This document shows, in pieces, positions 53,130 to 62,022 of a stretch of DNA of 64,000 nt. The stretch spans positions 1 to 64,000 of the forward strand of contig NZ_VOHQ01000001.1 of assembly GCF_009192765.1 (NCBI RefSeq). Direction: 5' to 3'. The position numbers and the translations under genes were made by a program. The notes beneath the pieces are model-generated. The model ran no database searches. It saw nothing but the letters and a program-made list of their open reading frames with translations, and had not been told where the DNA came from. The stretch is from Agriterribacter humi. Its GTDB lineage: Bacteria > Bacteroidota > Bacteroidia > Chitinophagales > Chitinophagaceae. Position 1 is the first letter of the stretch. Each line of letters begins with the position of its first letter.

Positions 53130-56100
53130 TTATAAATTTTCCTGGTTTGAATTCTCATTGTCCCATCCTCCACCAAGGCTCCTGTACAACAAAATGTAAG
53201 CATTGATCTGCTGTCGTTTCAAATCGGCCAAAGCCAATTCGTTTTGTATGGCATTCTGCTGTGCTGCAATTACTTCCAGGTAAGTGGCCATGCCGCTGTT
53301 GAACAACAACTGTGCATTAGGAATAGCTTTCTGCAGAATATCTTTCTGTGATTGTATAATATCAATTTTCTTTTTTAATTTATCGAGCTGTATCAATGCA
53401 TCCGATACCTCGCCCACGGCATTAAGCACCCTGCTCCTGAAATCAATGACAGCGTTTTCCCTTTGTATTTTGGCAGCCTCATACTGTGTTTTTAACTGGC
53501 GTCCGTTTAAAATGGGCTGAACCAAATTTCCCGCCACAGTGCCAAACAACGAGGCAGGCATTAAAAACCAGTTACTGGCTTTGAAAGCGTTTAACCCTCC
53601 CGCCGCGGTAATGCTTAAGGCAGGGTACCGGTTTGCCCGCGCTATGCCAACCTTTGCATCGGCTACCTGCAATGCATACTCGCTTTGCCGTATATCCGGG
53701 CGGCGACTCAGGAGCGATACAGGTACACCTGTTAGAAATTTTCCGGGAATATGAAAACCGCTTGGTTTTCCTTCGATGGCAATATGCTGAGGTTCACGTG
53801 CCATTAAAATACTCAGCGCATTTTCCTGTATCTGTAATGCCTGCTCCAGTTCGGGGATCAATGCCTCGGTTGCCTTTTTTTGGGCTTCGGCCTGCTGAAC
53901 AGCTAGAATGGTTACTTCACCCGCTTCCTGCTGCAGTTGAATAATACGCAATGTACTTTCATGAAGCGCTAAATTTCTGCGGGCAATATCCAATTGTTCC
54001 TTCAGCATTACGATATGATAATAGGCGGATGCCGAAGCGGAAATTAACCGGGTTTGCAACCAATCCACGGCAGCAGCACTTTGCAGATAATCAGCTAATG
54101 AAGCTTTCTTTTGAAGGCTGATCTTTTTCCATATGTCAATTTCCCAACTCAGGCTAAGGCCTGCGGTATAATCTTCAACATGACTGGCGCCAATAAAGTC
54201 CTTTAAACTGAGGCCGTTCAAACTGTTTTCCGAAGGACGCGATGAATTGGCGGTAACACCAGCCTGTACGGCGGGCAGCCAGGCTGCATTGGCCTGCTTT
54301 AAAAATTCATTATTCAACCGAACCGTATTGAATGCCACCTGCATATCGTAATTGCGGTTCAATACGCTGTCAATAATATTTTGCAGGCTAACATCGGTAA
54401 AGAATTGTTTCCAATCCATATTTGCCACAGCATTGGTATCGTTTACCGGTGCAGCAACAAGGCTATCATCAGCATTCCGGAACTGCTGCGCTATTTCTAT
54501 TTGCGGCCGGCTATACTCCCTGCTTACCTGGCAGGAATACAAAAAGAGCGGTATCAGCAGTAAAGACAGCAAACGACGGGGCATTTTTATTTTTGATTCC
54601 TGGAGGTATTGAAAAATAACATACAGCACCGGGATGATAAATATGCCCAATAACACACCGGTAAGCATGCCTCCCACCGCACCTGCTCCAATGGAATGAT
54701 TACCCAGGGCAGAGCCTCCGCTGGCACGCATTAATGGTATCATTCCAACAATAAATGCAAAAGATGTCATTAATATCGGCCGCAGCCTCAGGCGCGATGC
54801 TTCCAGGGCCGCCTCTACAATTGTTTTTCCCGCCCTGCGCCGCTGCACAGCATACTCTACAATAAGGATCGCATTTTTTGCCAGCAACCCAATCAGCATG
54901 ATCAATGCTACCTGCACATATATATTGTTTTCGATGCCCAGTAAATTAATGAACAGCATCACTCCAAATACACCCAGCGGAATCGTTAATACCACGGCAA
55001 AAGGAAGAATATAGCTTTCATACTGAGCAGCCAACAGAAAATAAACGAATACCAGGCTCATCAGAAATATAATGGTAATCTGCGATCCTGCGTTCTTCTC
55101 TTCGCGGGTCATGCCTGTCCACTCATAACCAAAATTACGTGGCAGCACTTCCTTTGCCGTTTCTTCAATGGCAACAATAGCATCGCCGGTACTGAACCCC
55201 GGCTTGGGTTTTCCATTTATCGTAACTGCATTGTATAAATTATTCCTTGTTACCGTTTCAGCGCCATACACCCTTTTAAAACTTACCAGTGCATTGGCCG
55301 AAACCATTTCACCATTGTTGTTCTTTACATAAATTTCATTGAGTGAGGATGCATTGTCGCGGTAACTGATATCGGCCTGTGCAATAACGCGGTAAAATTT
55401 TCCAAAACGGTTAAAGTCCGAAACAAAAGTGCTTCCATAATATACCTGCAGTGTTTGCAGCAAATCACTCACGCTTACGCCCAGTTGCTTTGCCTTTTCA
55501 TTGTCTACTTCAATTTCATACTGTGGATTGTTGGCGGCAAAAGTGGTGAAGGCAAAAGCAATTTCCTCCCGCTTCATCAGGGCTGCAATAAAATTCTTTG
55601 CTGTAGTGTCTAATGCTTCCAGCGAACCATTGCCACGGTCCTGGAGCATAAATTCAAAACCATCCACATTACCAAAACCGGAAACGGTAGGGAAGGTAAA
55701 AAACACCGCGTTAGCGCCCTTCACTTCTGCCTGCACCTTTTGGGTAAGATAAGCAGCCATCGCCGAATAATCGTTCACCTCGCCACGCTGTTCTTTGGCT
55801 TTTGTACGAATAAAGCCGGCTCCATAAGGCGCGGCATTGGCATTGGAAATAAAGTTTAAGCCATCTACCTGGTAATGATTTTTGGTGAAAGACTGTTTGC
55901 TTACAATATCTTCAATTTTTTTCATGGCGCGGTGCGTTCTTTCCAGCGAACTGCCGGGGGGTGTGTTTACCGCGTATAACACAAATCCCTGGTCTTCTGT
56001 TGGTATAAACCCTGTGGGTGTTTGCTTAACCATAAAATAAGTGACCACCGATACCAATGCCAGTCCTGAAAGCGCTACCCATTTTTGACGGAACAAAAAC

Positions 56101-57704
56101 TTAAGCGATCCTGTATACTTGCGGGTCATTGCATTGAATGCTACATTAAAGGCACTGAAAAACCGTTTTGCAAAACTGTTTCCACCGGTACCGGCTGCCC
56201 CTTCTGCATGATTGTTTTTTAAAAACAGGGCACACAATGCCGGGCTGAGTGTTAGTGCGTTGAGCGCTGAAATTAAAATGGCGATGGCCAATGTAAAAGC
56301 AAATTGTTTGTAAAACACGCCGGCCGGTCCCTGCATAAAAGTAACGGGAACGAATACGGCCACCATCACAAGCGTAATAGAAACAATAGCGCCTGATATT
56401 TCATTCATGGATTCAATGGTGGCCTGTTTGGCAGGCAAACCCGTTCGCTCCATTTTGGTGTGAACGGCTTCTACCACAACAATAGCATCATCTACCACAA
56501 TACCAATGGCCAGCACCAATGCAAATAAAGTAAGCAGGTTAATGCTGAATCCAAACAATTGCATAAAAAAGAATGTGCCTATAATAGCCACCGGCACGGC
56601 AATGGCAGGGATGAGTGTAGAGCGGAAATCCTGCAAAAACAGAAAAACAACGATAAACACCAGTATAAATGCTTCAATAAGCGTTTCTTTTACCTGGCTT
56701 ATGGACTCATCTAAAAAGTCTTTAGCGTTGAACATGATAACAGGTTCAATGCCCGTTGGCAATGTTTTTGAAAATTCTTTTATCTGCTTTTCGGCTTCCG
56801 TAAGAATTTCATTGGCATTGGAACCCGCTGTTTGCAATAAAGCAATGCCCGAAGTAGGCCCCCCGTTCAGCCTGCTGTTGGTAGCATAAGAGAATGAACC
56901 AAATGTTACCCTGGCAAGATCTTTTAACCGGATAACCGAACCATCGTTATTTGCTTTTACAATAATATTTTCATAGTCCTCGCCTTTATTCAGCTTGCCC
57001 TTATATTTTAAAACATATTCAAATACTTCCTGGCTGCTCTGGCCAAGGCGCCCGGGTGATGCTTCAAGACTTTGCTCTTTTATTGCACCGAGTACATCCT
57101 GCGGAGAAAGATTATAAGCCGCAAGCCGGTCAGGTTTTAACCAGATCCGCATCGAATATTCACGGCCGCCAAAAGGTTGTACTTCGGCCACACCGGGAAT
57201 GCGCTGCATTTGCGGAATAAGATTGATCTTGATATAGTTTTGTATAAAAGCTTCATCATACAGGCTATCCTTACTGGTGAGCGCTACGAACATTAAAAAG
57301 CTGTTTTGCTGCTTTTGCGTGGAGATGCCGGCCTGGATAACTTCCTGGGGAATTTTACTACTGGCTTTGGAAACCCGGTTTTGCACGTTAACGGCCGCAA
57401 TATCAGGATCAGTACCCTGCTTAAAGAATACATTCAGCGTCATACTTCCGTCGTTGCTTGAATTGGATGTCATGTACGTCATATTTTCCACACCATTTAC
57501 TGCTTCTTCTATGGGTGTGGCCACTGAGCGGGCTACCACTTCGGCATTTGCCCCGGGGTAGGTGGCGGTTACTACAACGGTTGGAGGAGCGATATCGGGA
57601 AATTGTGAAATGGGTAATGTGCTTACAGAAATGATACCCAGTATAACCAACAGTATGGATATAACGGTTGATAAAACCGGTCTTTCAATGAATTTTTGTA
57701 ACAT
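53130..57704 (-). CDS. RND (HAE1/AcrB-type) efflux permease read through into a TolC-like outer-membrane factor
   Basis: The frame encodes 1524 residues. Residues 1-1040 are a full AcrB-type permease: MLQKFIERPVLSTVISILLV, proton-relay VVDDAIVVVEAV, and LLAKNAILIVEYAVQRRRAG. Residues 1041-1524 (from the ATG at 54584) are a full outer-membrane factor with its own lipoprotein signal, MPRRLLSLLLIPLFLYSC, and two OEP repeats. Length and the internal signal peptide suggest two original genes. One fewer A in the A5 run at the junction would give a TAA stop 3 nt before the ATG. It pairs with the adaptor at 57787-58935 to form a drug-efflux pump. Confidence 0.88.
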   Translation of the reverse strand: MLQKFIERPVLSTVISILLVILGIISVSTLPISQFPDIAPPTVVVTATYPGANAEVVARSVATPIEEAVNGVENMTYMTSNSSNDGSMTLNVFFKQGTDPDIAAVNVQNRVSKASSKIPQEVIQAGISTQKQQNSFLMFVALTSKDSLYDEAFIQNYIKINLIPQMQRIPGVAEVQPFGGREYSMRIWLKPDRLAAYNLSPQDVLGAIKEQSLEASPGRLGQSSQEVFEYVLKYKGKLNKGEDYENIIVKANNDGSVIRLKDLARVTFGSFSYATNSRLNGGPTSGIALLQTAGSNANEILTEAEKQIKEFSKTLPTGIEPVIMFNAKDFLDESISQVKETLIEAFILVFIVVFLFLQDFRSTLIPAIAVPVAIIGTFFFMQLFGFSINLLTLFALVLAIGIVVDDAIVVVEAVHTKMERTGLPAKQATIESMNEISGAIVSITLVMVAVFVPVTFMQGPAGVFYKQFAFTLAIAILISALNALTLSPALCALFLKNNHAEGAAGTGGNSFAKRFFSAFNVAFNAMTRKYTGSLKFLFRQKWVALSGLALVSVVTYFMVKQTPTGFIPTEDQGFVLYAVNTPPGSSLERTHRAMKKIEDIVSKQSFTKNHYQVDGLNFISNANAAPYGAGFIRTKAKEQRGEVNDYSAMAAYLTQKVQAEVKGANAVFFTFPTVSGFGNVDGFEFMLQDRGNGSLEALDTTAKNFIAALMKREEIAFAFTTFAANNPQYEIEVDNEKAKQLGVSVSDLLQTLQVYYGSTFVSDFNRFGKFYRVIAQADISYRDNASSLNEIYVKNNNGEMVSANALVSFKRVYGAETVTRNNLYNAVTINGKPKPGFSTGDAIVAIEETAKEVLPRNFGYEWTGMTREEKNAGSQITIIFLMSLVFVYFLLAAQYESYILPFAVVLTIPLGVFGVMLFINLLGIENNIYVQVALIMLIGLLAKNAILIVEYAVQRRRAGKTIVEAALEASRLRLRPILMTSFAFIVGMIPLMRASGGSALGNHSIGAGAVGGMLTGVLLGIFIIPVLYVIFQYLQESKIKMPRRLLSLLLIPLFLYSCQVSREYSRPQIEIAQQFRNADDSLVAAPVNDTNAVANMDWKQFFTDVSLQNIIDSVLNRNYDMQVAFNTVRLNNEFLKQANAAWLPAVQAGVTANSSRPSENSLNGLSLKDFIGASHVEDYTAGLSLSWEIDIWKKISLQKKASLADYLQSAAAVDWLQTRLISASASAYYHIVMLKEQLDIARRNLALHESTLRIIQLQQEAGEVTILAVQQAEAQKKATEALIPELEQALQIQENALSILMAREPQHIAIEGKPSGFHIPGKFLTGVPVSLLSRRPDIRQSEYALQVADAKVGIARANRYPALSITAAGGLNAFKASNWFLMPASLFGTVAGNLVQPILNGRQLKTQYEAAKIQRENAVIDFRSRVLNAVGEVSDALIQLDKLKKKIDIIQSQKDILQKAIPNAQLLFNSGMATYLEVIAAQQNAIQNELALADLKRQQINAYILLYRSLGGGWDNENSNQENL
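54582..54594 (-). other. Junction between RND permease and outer-membrane factor (A5-T-A5 run)
   Basis: Reading leftward the sequence is TCAAAAATAAAAATG. As written, the frame passes through AAA ATA AAA ATG without a stop. With four instead of five A in the first run it reads AAA TAA AAA TG, ending the permease and leaving a separate ATG for the outer-membrane factor. The exact run length therefore decides one gene or two. Confidence 0.65.
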
Positions 57705-57786
57705 CAGAAAAATGTTTGGCCATCCCGCTTCCGGCTATTCCGTAAGCAGGTATTGGTATAAAATAAATAGAACAAAAAAAGCTGTC

Positions 57787-58935
57787 TTACATCGTCTTTT
57801 TCAAACTGTCGGGGCTTACCTGCCGGGGATTTATTACAGCGCCATCCCTTAGTCTTTCAAGCCCGGCGTAAACAATTTTATCGCCTGCCTGTATTCCTGT
57901 TTCAACCAGGTAATACGTGCCGCTCTTTCCCGAAACCGCAATAGGTTTACTCGTCACTTTATTTCCATCACCTACTACAAAAACAAAAACTTTGTCCTGT
58001 ATTTCATAGGTTGCTTCCTGCGGAACCAGTATTACGGATGACAACAAATGCGGGATGCGGATCTTGCCCGTATTGCCTGAACGCAGCAGCCCTTCATTAT
58101 TTGGAAAGCTTGCCCGGAAACTGATTGACCCTTTGCTGACATCAAATTGCCCGGAAACCATTTCTATTTTTCCTTTGTGCGGATACAGGCTGCCATCGGC
58201 CAGCAACAAATCAACAGGAGGCAAGTGTTTAATTTTCTCCTGGATGTTTTTCCCGAAAAATTCTTTCTTGAACTGTATGAAATCATTTTCGCTCAAAGAA
58301 AAATATACAAGCACATTTTTTATTTCTGAAAGCACGGTTAGCGCTTCCGGATTTATGGTGCTTACCAGGCTTCCTGTTTTAAAAGGAATGCGCCCGATGT
58401 AACCATCGGCCGGCGCGGTGATCAGCGTATAATCAAGATTGATCTTTGCGCTTCCAACCATGGATGCCGCCTGTAACACATTGGCTTCGGAAGCCTCGCG
58501 GGCCGCTACGGCCGATTTTAGCTGCACTTCGGAAACGACCTTGTTCTGTACCAGCGGCGTTAGTTTGGAAACATTGATTTTCGCGTTGGAAAGATTGGCC
58601 CTGGCAGCGGAAAGATTTGCACTGGCATTGTTGAACCGCTCGGAATATACCTGCGCATTGATTTTGAACAGCCGCTGTCCTTTGTGAACATAGTCTCCTT
58701 CATCCACGTAAATATGTTCCAGTTGCCCGTCTACCTGGGGACGGATCTCAATGTCCTTGCTTCCTTCCAGCGTAGCCGGAAATTCCTGGTAAGTGGTTAC
58801 GGCCGTAGGCCGCAGCGTAAGTACCGGTAGATCCAGCGGTGGCTGCACCATATTTTCCTTACCGGAAGTAGTTGTGCAGGAGTACGCAACCAACAATGCA
58901 AAAAATAGTGAAAGCAGCAGTAGCTTATTTGTCAT
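57787..58935 (-). CDS. RND efflux periplasmic adaptor (AcrA/MexA-like lipoprotein)
   Basis: A 382-residue membrane-fusion lipoprotein with signal MTNKLLLLSLFFALLVAYSC; a start 17 codons earlier (58986) is open but weakens the signal. Barrel-sandwich halves carry EIRPQVDGQLEHIYVDEGDY and LITAPADGYIGRIPFKTGSL, with an alpha-hairpin between (~90-160) and a C-terminal membrane-proximal domain after. It bridges the RND permease and the outer-membrane factor encoded downstream. Two TetR-type operators lie in its promoter region. Confidence 0.92.
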   Translation of the reverse strand: MTNKLLLLSLFFALLVAYSCTTTSGKENMVQPPLDLPVLTLRPTAVTTYQEFPATLEGSKDIEIRPQVDGQLEHIYVDEGDYVHKGQRLFKINAQVYSERFNNASANLSAARANLSNAKINVSKLTPLVQNKVVSEVQLKSAVAAREASEANVLQAASMVGSAKINLDYTLITAPADGYIGRIPFKTGSLVSTINPEALTVLSEIKNVLVYFSLSENDFIQFKKEFFGKNIQEKIKHLPPVDLLLADGSLYPHKGKIEMVSGQFDVSKGSISFRASFPNNEGLLRSGNTGKIRIPHLLSSVILVPQEATYEIQDKVFVFVVGDGNKVTSKPIAVSGKSGTYYLVETGIQAGDKIVYAGLERLRDGAVINPRQVSPDSLKKTM

Positions 58936-59064
58936 GGAGGCAACAGCTTTGTAGCGTGTTGCGGCGCCCGAAAATCCTTGTTCCATGTGGTTGTTGTTTT
59001 AATGTTTATTGAATGTATTAGTGAAAGATTTTTTTTCAAATTTTGTTAACGATACTAATAAAGC

Positions 59065-59075
59065 TAACAGCGTTA
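59065..59075. promoter_or_regulatory. TetR-type operator 1 (TAAC-N3-GTTA)
   Basis: TAACAGCGTTA lies about 130 nt before the adaptor start. It shares the TAAC-N3-GTTA inverted repeat with two further sites flanking the tetR gene. Confidence 0.6.
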
Positions 59076-59135
59076 TACGTATATCGAAAAAAATAAGACG
59101 TTTCGCTTTACGTCTTCTATTACCGCTATTTTTAC

Positions 59136-59146
59136 TAACACTGTTA
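59136..59146. promoter_or_regulatory. TetR-type operator 2 (TAAC-N3-GTTA)
   Basis: TAACACTGTTA lies between the tetR stop and the adaptor start, 70 nt from operator 1. Confidence 0.6.
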
Positions 59147-59165
59147 ATTTAATATGGCAAAAAAA

Positions 59166-59768
59166 TTAACTGCTCAGGTTCTTAATAAAACCAGCGATGG
59201 CATCATCCAGCACCAACTTATTAAGTTCTTCGGTATCACCAGGGGGGGCAACCATTTTTATGGAGATCAAACCGTGCAGAATAGACCAGAAAGTATGGTA
59301 TTTAATACAGGCTTGTACGTTCTTGTTTTTCCCTTTTTCAATGATGGCAGTCATAGGCTCCATGATCAGATCCTTAAAAACGGATCTTTCCGGAATGCAT
59401 TTATCCATTTCGCAACAGGGGATGCTGAGTCCCCACATCAACTGATAATACTCTTTATTCTTAAACGCGAAGTTCCAGTAGGCATTTGCAATGGCTTTCA
59501 ACTGCTCCGCAGGATCGGCCGATGTATTCCTGGCAGCTTTCAGCTTTTTAATAACCAGTTCAAAGCCCTGCTTTCCGAATTCCAGGAGTATCGCTTCCTT
59601 GTTCTCAAAATAATCATATATCACCGGCACACTGTATTCCACCGCATCAGCAATTTTACGAATGGAAAGCGATTGCCACCCCTCCTCCTTTACGATCTGC
59701 CAGGCAGTGGTAAGGATGCGGCTGCTTAAAGCTTCTTTCTCCCTTCTTCTTCGTTCAACAATACTCAT
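59166..59768 (-). CDS. TetR/AcrR-family repressor of the efflux operon
   Basis: A 200-residue TetR-type regulator. The helix-turn-helix spans ~12-60: ILTTAWQIVKEEGWQSLSIR, then KIADAVEYSVPVIYDYFENK. A ligand-binding domain follows, including FWSILHGLISIKM, which resembles the TetR_C_33-type pocket. It lies upstream of the adaptor and RND genes on the same strand. TAAC-N3-GTTA palindromes occur once just before its own start and twice before the adaptor gene, which indicates autoregulation and repression of the pump until an inducer binds. Confidence 0.92.
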   Translation of the reverse strand: MSIVERRRREKEALSSRILTTAWQIVKEEGWQSLSIRKIADAVEYSVPVIYDYFENKEAILLEFGKQGFELVIKKLKAARNTSADPAEQLKAIANAYWNFAFKNKEYYQLMWGLSIPCCEMDKCIPERSVFKDLIMEPMTAIIEKGKNKNVQACIKYHTFWSILHGLISIKMVAPPGDTEELNKLVLDDAIAGFIKNLSS

Positions 59769-59779
59769 GATAAATTACC

Positions 59780-59790
59780 TAACGGTGTTA
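59780..59790. promoter_or_regulatory. TetR-type operator 3 (autoregulatory)
   Basis: TAACGGTGTTA, extended to CTAACGGTGTTAG, lies 12 nt before the tetR start codon, where binding would block tetR transcription. Confidence 0.65.
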
Positions 59791-59918
59791 GCAAAAGTAA
59801 TGACATTTCTGAAACCATGAAATATTTTTTTTAAAAAATAATTGTTAAAGCGGTTTTTGGGGGAAGTGAGAGCCGGGTAACTTGTGAGTGAGCCCGGCGC
59901 GAATCTCTTCTTCCCGAC

Positions 59919-59963
59919 GGGGTCTTCACAGCCCGGCAATTGTGCACAGAGTGAGACCCCGGC
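59919..59963. repeat. Companion stem-loop repeat (type II), left outer copy
   Basis: GGGGTCTTCACAGCCCGGCA, loop, then CAGAGTGAGACCCC. The arms GGGGTCTTCACA and the right arm are near-complementary. A second copy (60080-60123) is nearly identical and includes the same flank TCTCTTCTTCCCGA. Confidence 0.75.
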
Positions 59964-60007
59964 GAATAAAAAGAAAATTATTTTTAGCGATCATTTGTAG
60001 ATATTCC

Positions 60008-60066
60008 CAGCGCCAGGGTCTCATGGCTTCCCACTATGGCTTTTGATGAAGACCCCGGCGCGAATC
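60008..60066. repeat. REP-like palindrome, copy 5 (left of transposase)
   Basis: A best-preserved copy: CAGCGCCAGGGTCTCATGGC and TTTTGATGAAGACCCCGGCG, with inverted arms GCGCCAGGGTCTCAT and ATGAAGACCCCGGCGC. Confidence 0.85.
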
Positions 60067-60079
60067 TCTTCTTCCCGAT

Positions 60080-60123
60080 GGGGTCTTCACAGCCCGGCAA
60101 TTGTGCGGAGATTGAGACCCCGG
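60080..60123. repeat. Companion stem-loop repeat (type II), inner copy
   Basis: GGGGTCTTCACAGCCCGGCA, loop, GAGATTGAGACCCC. It ends 54 nt before the transposase start codon. Confidence 0.75.
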
Positions 60124-60176
60124 CGAATAAGAGAAATTATTTAACTTTAGTGATCATTTATAGAAAAACACTACCG

Positions 60177-60740
60177 ATGGCTATTCGCTATAAACACTCC
60201 GATGTATACAGTACTTACTTCTGCACATTTACATGCTATAACTGGTTGCATTTATTTGAAATTACCAACTCCTATGATTTGGTGTATAATTGGTTCTCCA
60301 TATTAAAAAACGAATGTAATAGCGAAATAATAGCCTACGTAATTATGCCCAACCATATGCACTGTATACTACATTTTAAAGAAACGGGCTTTAATCTCAA
60401 TAAAATAATATCCAATGGGAAGCGGTTTATGGCATATGAAATTATTAGAAGACTGGAAGAAAAGGAGGAAAACATCATACTAAAGCTACTATCTGAATCG
60501 GTTACCGAAAGGGAAAAGAAGAAGGGACAGTTGCATAAAGTATTCAAAGATAGTTTTGACGCTAAAGTTATTTTTTCGGATAAATTTTTACATCAAAAAA
60601 TAGACTATATCCATTACAACCCCGTAAGCGGGAAGTGGCGTTTAGTGCGTAATTATACAGATTACGAACACAGCAGCGCCGCATTCTATGAATTAGACAA
60701 ACATAAACACTTTAAGCCATTGCATTATACGGATGTATGA
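60177..60740 (+). CDS. REP-associated tyrosine transposase (RAYT, Y1_Tnp HUH family)
   Basis: A 187-residue single-strand transposase of the IS200/RAYT superfamily. The HUH metal site is in IMPNHMHCILHFK (His 60 and His 62), and the nucleophile region is KIDYIHYNPV (Tyr 144 or 147) with the downstream RAYT-type helix. Start MAIRYKHSDV is chosen; the frame is open upstream through repeat DNA. The gene is flanked by near-identical REP palindromes (60008-60066 and 60758-60813) and by companion stem-loops, the arrangement expected for a RAYT and its REPs. It probably disperses the palindromes found elsewhere in the window. Confidence 0.9.
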   Translation: MAIRYKHSDVYSTYFCTFTCYNWLHLFEITNSYDLVYNWFSILKNECNSEIIAYVIMPNHMHCILHFKETGFNLNKIISNGKRFMAYEIIRRLEEKEENIILKLLSESVTEREKKKGQLHKVFKDSFDAKVIFSDKFLHQKIDYIHYNPVSGKWRLVRNYTDYEHSSAAFYELDKHKHFKPLHYTDV

Positions 60741-60757
60741 GAAGTATTATAACAGTT

Positions 60758-60813
60758 CAGCGCCAGGGTCTCATGGCTTTCCCACAATGGCTTTTGATGA
60801 AGACCCCGGCGCG
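60758..60813. repeat. REP-like palindrome, copy 6 (right of transposase)
   Basis: CAGCGCCAGGGTCTCATGGC, then CTTTTGATGAAGACCCCGGC and GCG. It starts 18 nt after the transposase stop and is nearly identical to copy 5. Confidence 0.85.
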
Positions 60814-60891
60814 GCTTTAAAAAGAGATTTTTTTGCGAGGTAAGAGCCAGGGAACTGTGTTGAGACCCCGGAGTGAAGTCAATTTAAATGG

Positions 60892-60926
60892 GACTTCATC
60901 TGAGGCACTTCGTGCCCGACGAAGTC
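60892..60926. terminator. Hairpin at the end of the HEPN-like gene
   Basis: The outer arms GACTTC and GAAGTC and the inner stem GGCACTTCGTGCC form a compact stem-loop just past the stop of the minus-strand gene. There is no T tract, so termination is uncertain. Confidence 0.45.
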
Positions 60927-60933
60927 TTATTTG

Positions 60934-61830
60934 TTAGCAGTAGCTTTTCTCATCTAATATTTGATCTATTATTTCATACGGGAAATACTGGATTAAAAAA
61001 CTTTTGTAATGCCCCTTTTCATCTACTTCAATCTCTGAAAACATTGCGACTTTATTGTGTGGAGTTCTTAAATGTTGAGTCTTCATTAAAACGTGTTTAG
61101 CTGAATCGATTATTTCTGGAGTAATTAAGGCTTTAAATTTCTCAGAAATATCAACTATGCAGTTAGTAGCTTCATTGAAATGCGGAAAAAAATCAATTTT
61201 TTCTGACAAATTTTGGATATCAGTTTTAATTGGTCCCCAAGAGTCATACTCTTTTAATAGTTCGGTCTTAGTAAAGTATAAAAGGATTTGAATCTGTGGA
61301 GTGTCAGAGCCTATGTCACGTAATGTGTGGTCAAAGTTTATTGGTATGCCGCAATGCTGCGCATAATTTCGTAGTTTATAAAAGAATCTATAAGAAAAAC
61401 TATTATCATAAATATTCGATTGTGCTGATTTGTATTCGGTAACTTCCTTTGAGACATGTCCAAAATTCCTCTTCAAAATCGTTTCCGAATGGTCAAGAAA
61501 GGTTTTAAACGAACTTAAGTAGTTTAGTAGGAATCTATTAGCTTCTAGCCGATACCTCGACATATCTTCAAAAGATACACCATTCCACTTTATTGCTTTT
61601 TGTTCTACTTCTGTAAGAGTTTGAGTTATAAAGTCATGAATATCTCTTTCATTCATTAAAACAAGTTCGAGTAATTGCAGGCTTTGAGAATAGTGTGAAA
61701 TGTCTATTATGCATTTCTGTAGCTTGTTATATTCATCTGTGGAAATGATGTCCAGGAGTTGAAATTGAGTTCGCTCCTTTTCTTCCAATATGCCTAAACG
61801 GATTTCCATAAAGTTACTGCTAATGGACAC
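60934..61830 (-). CDS. HEPN-like protein of unknown function
   Basis: A 298-residue, mostly helical soluble protein. The segment SYRFFYKLRNYAQHCGIPIN contains R-x4-H (Arg 154 to His 159), the typical HEPN RNase-like motif, within a long helix bundle. HEPN proteins of this size occur in defence, toxin and accessory loci. No nucleotidyltransferase partner lies next to it. Codon use is AT-rich and it sits in an accessory region beside a transposase. The functional call rests mainly on the motif and is tentative. Confidence 0.5.
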   Translation of the reverse strand: MSISSNFMEIRLGILEEKERTQFQLLDIISTDEYNKLQKCIIDISHYSQSLQLLELVLMNERDIHDFITQTLTEVEQKAIKWNGVSFEDMSRYRLEANRFLLNYLSSFKTFLDHSETILKRNFGHVSKEVTEYKSAQSNIYDNSFSYRFFYKLRNYAQHCGIPINFDHTLRDIGSDTPQIQILLYFTKTELLKEYDSWGPIKTDIQNLSEKIDFFPHFNEATNCIVDISEKFKALITPEIIDSAKHVLMKTQHLRTPHNKVAMFSEIEVDEKGHYKSFLIQYFPYEIIDQILDEKSYC

Positions 61831-61864
61831 GGCCTTGGCGATGTGGCGGTATTTGAAAATCGTC

Positions 61865-61957
61865 AGCCCGTAACTGCTGCTAAATTTATAATAAAAAGTT
61901 CATCGTTTATTCTATCGCTCAATAGAGTTTTTTCAGCCGGGAATACTGCCCAATAAT
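61865..61957. repeat. Duplicated leader sequence, copy 1
   Basis: It aligns at very roughly 70% (by eye) with 63913-63999. Shared blocks include GCCCGTA, AAAAGTTCATCG, AGAGTTTT and TCAGCCG...CAATAAT. It lies in the upstream region of the minus-strand gene ending at 60934; the other copy lies upstream of the minus-strand gene starting at 63852. Confidence 0.6.
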
Positions 61958-62022
61958 ATTACAAATGCTCATCATTATTCCTTCAGCCCCACCTTGCTGC
62001 AAACCGATGTTGTGCGTTCGTG

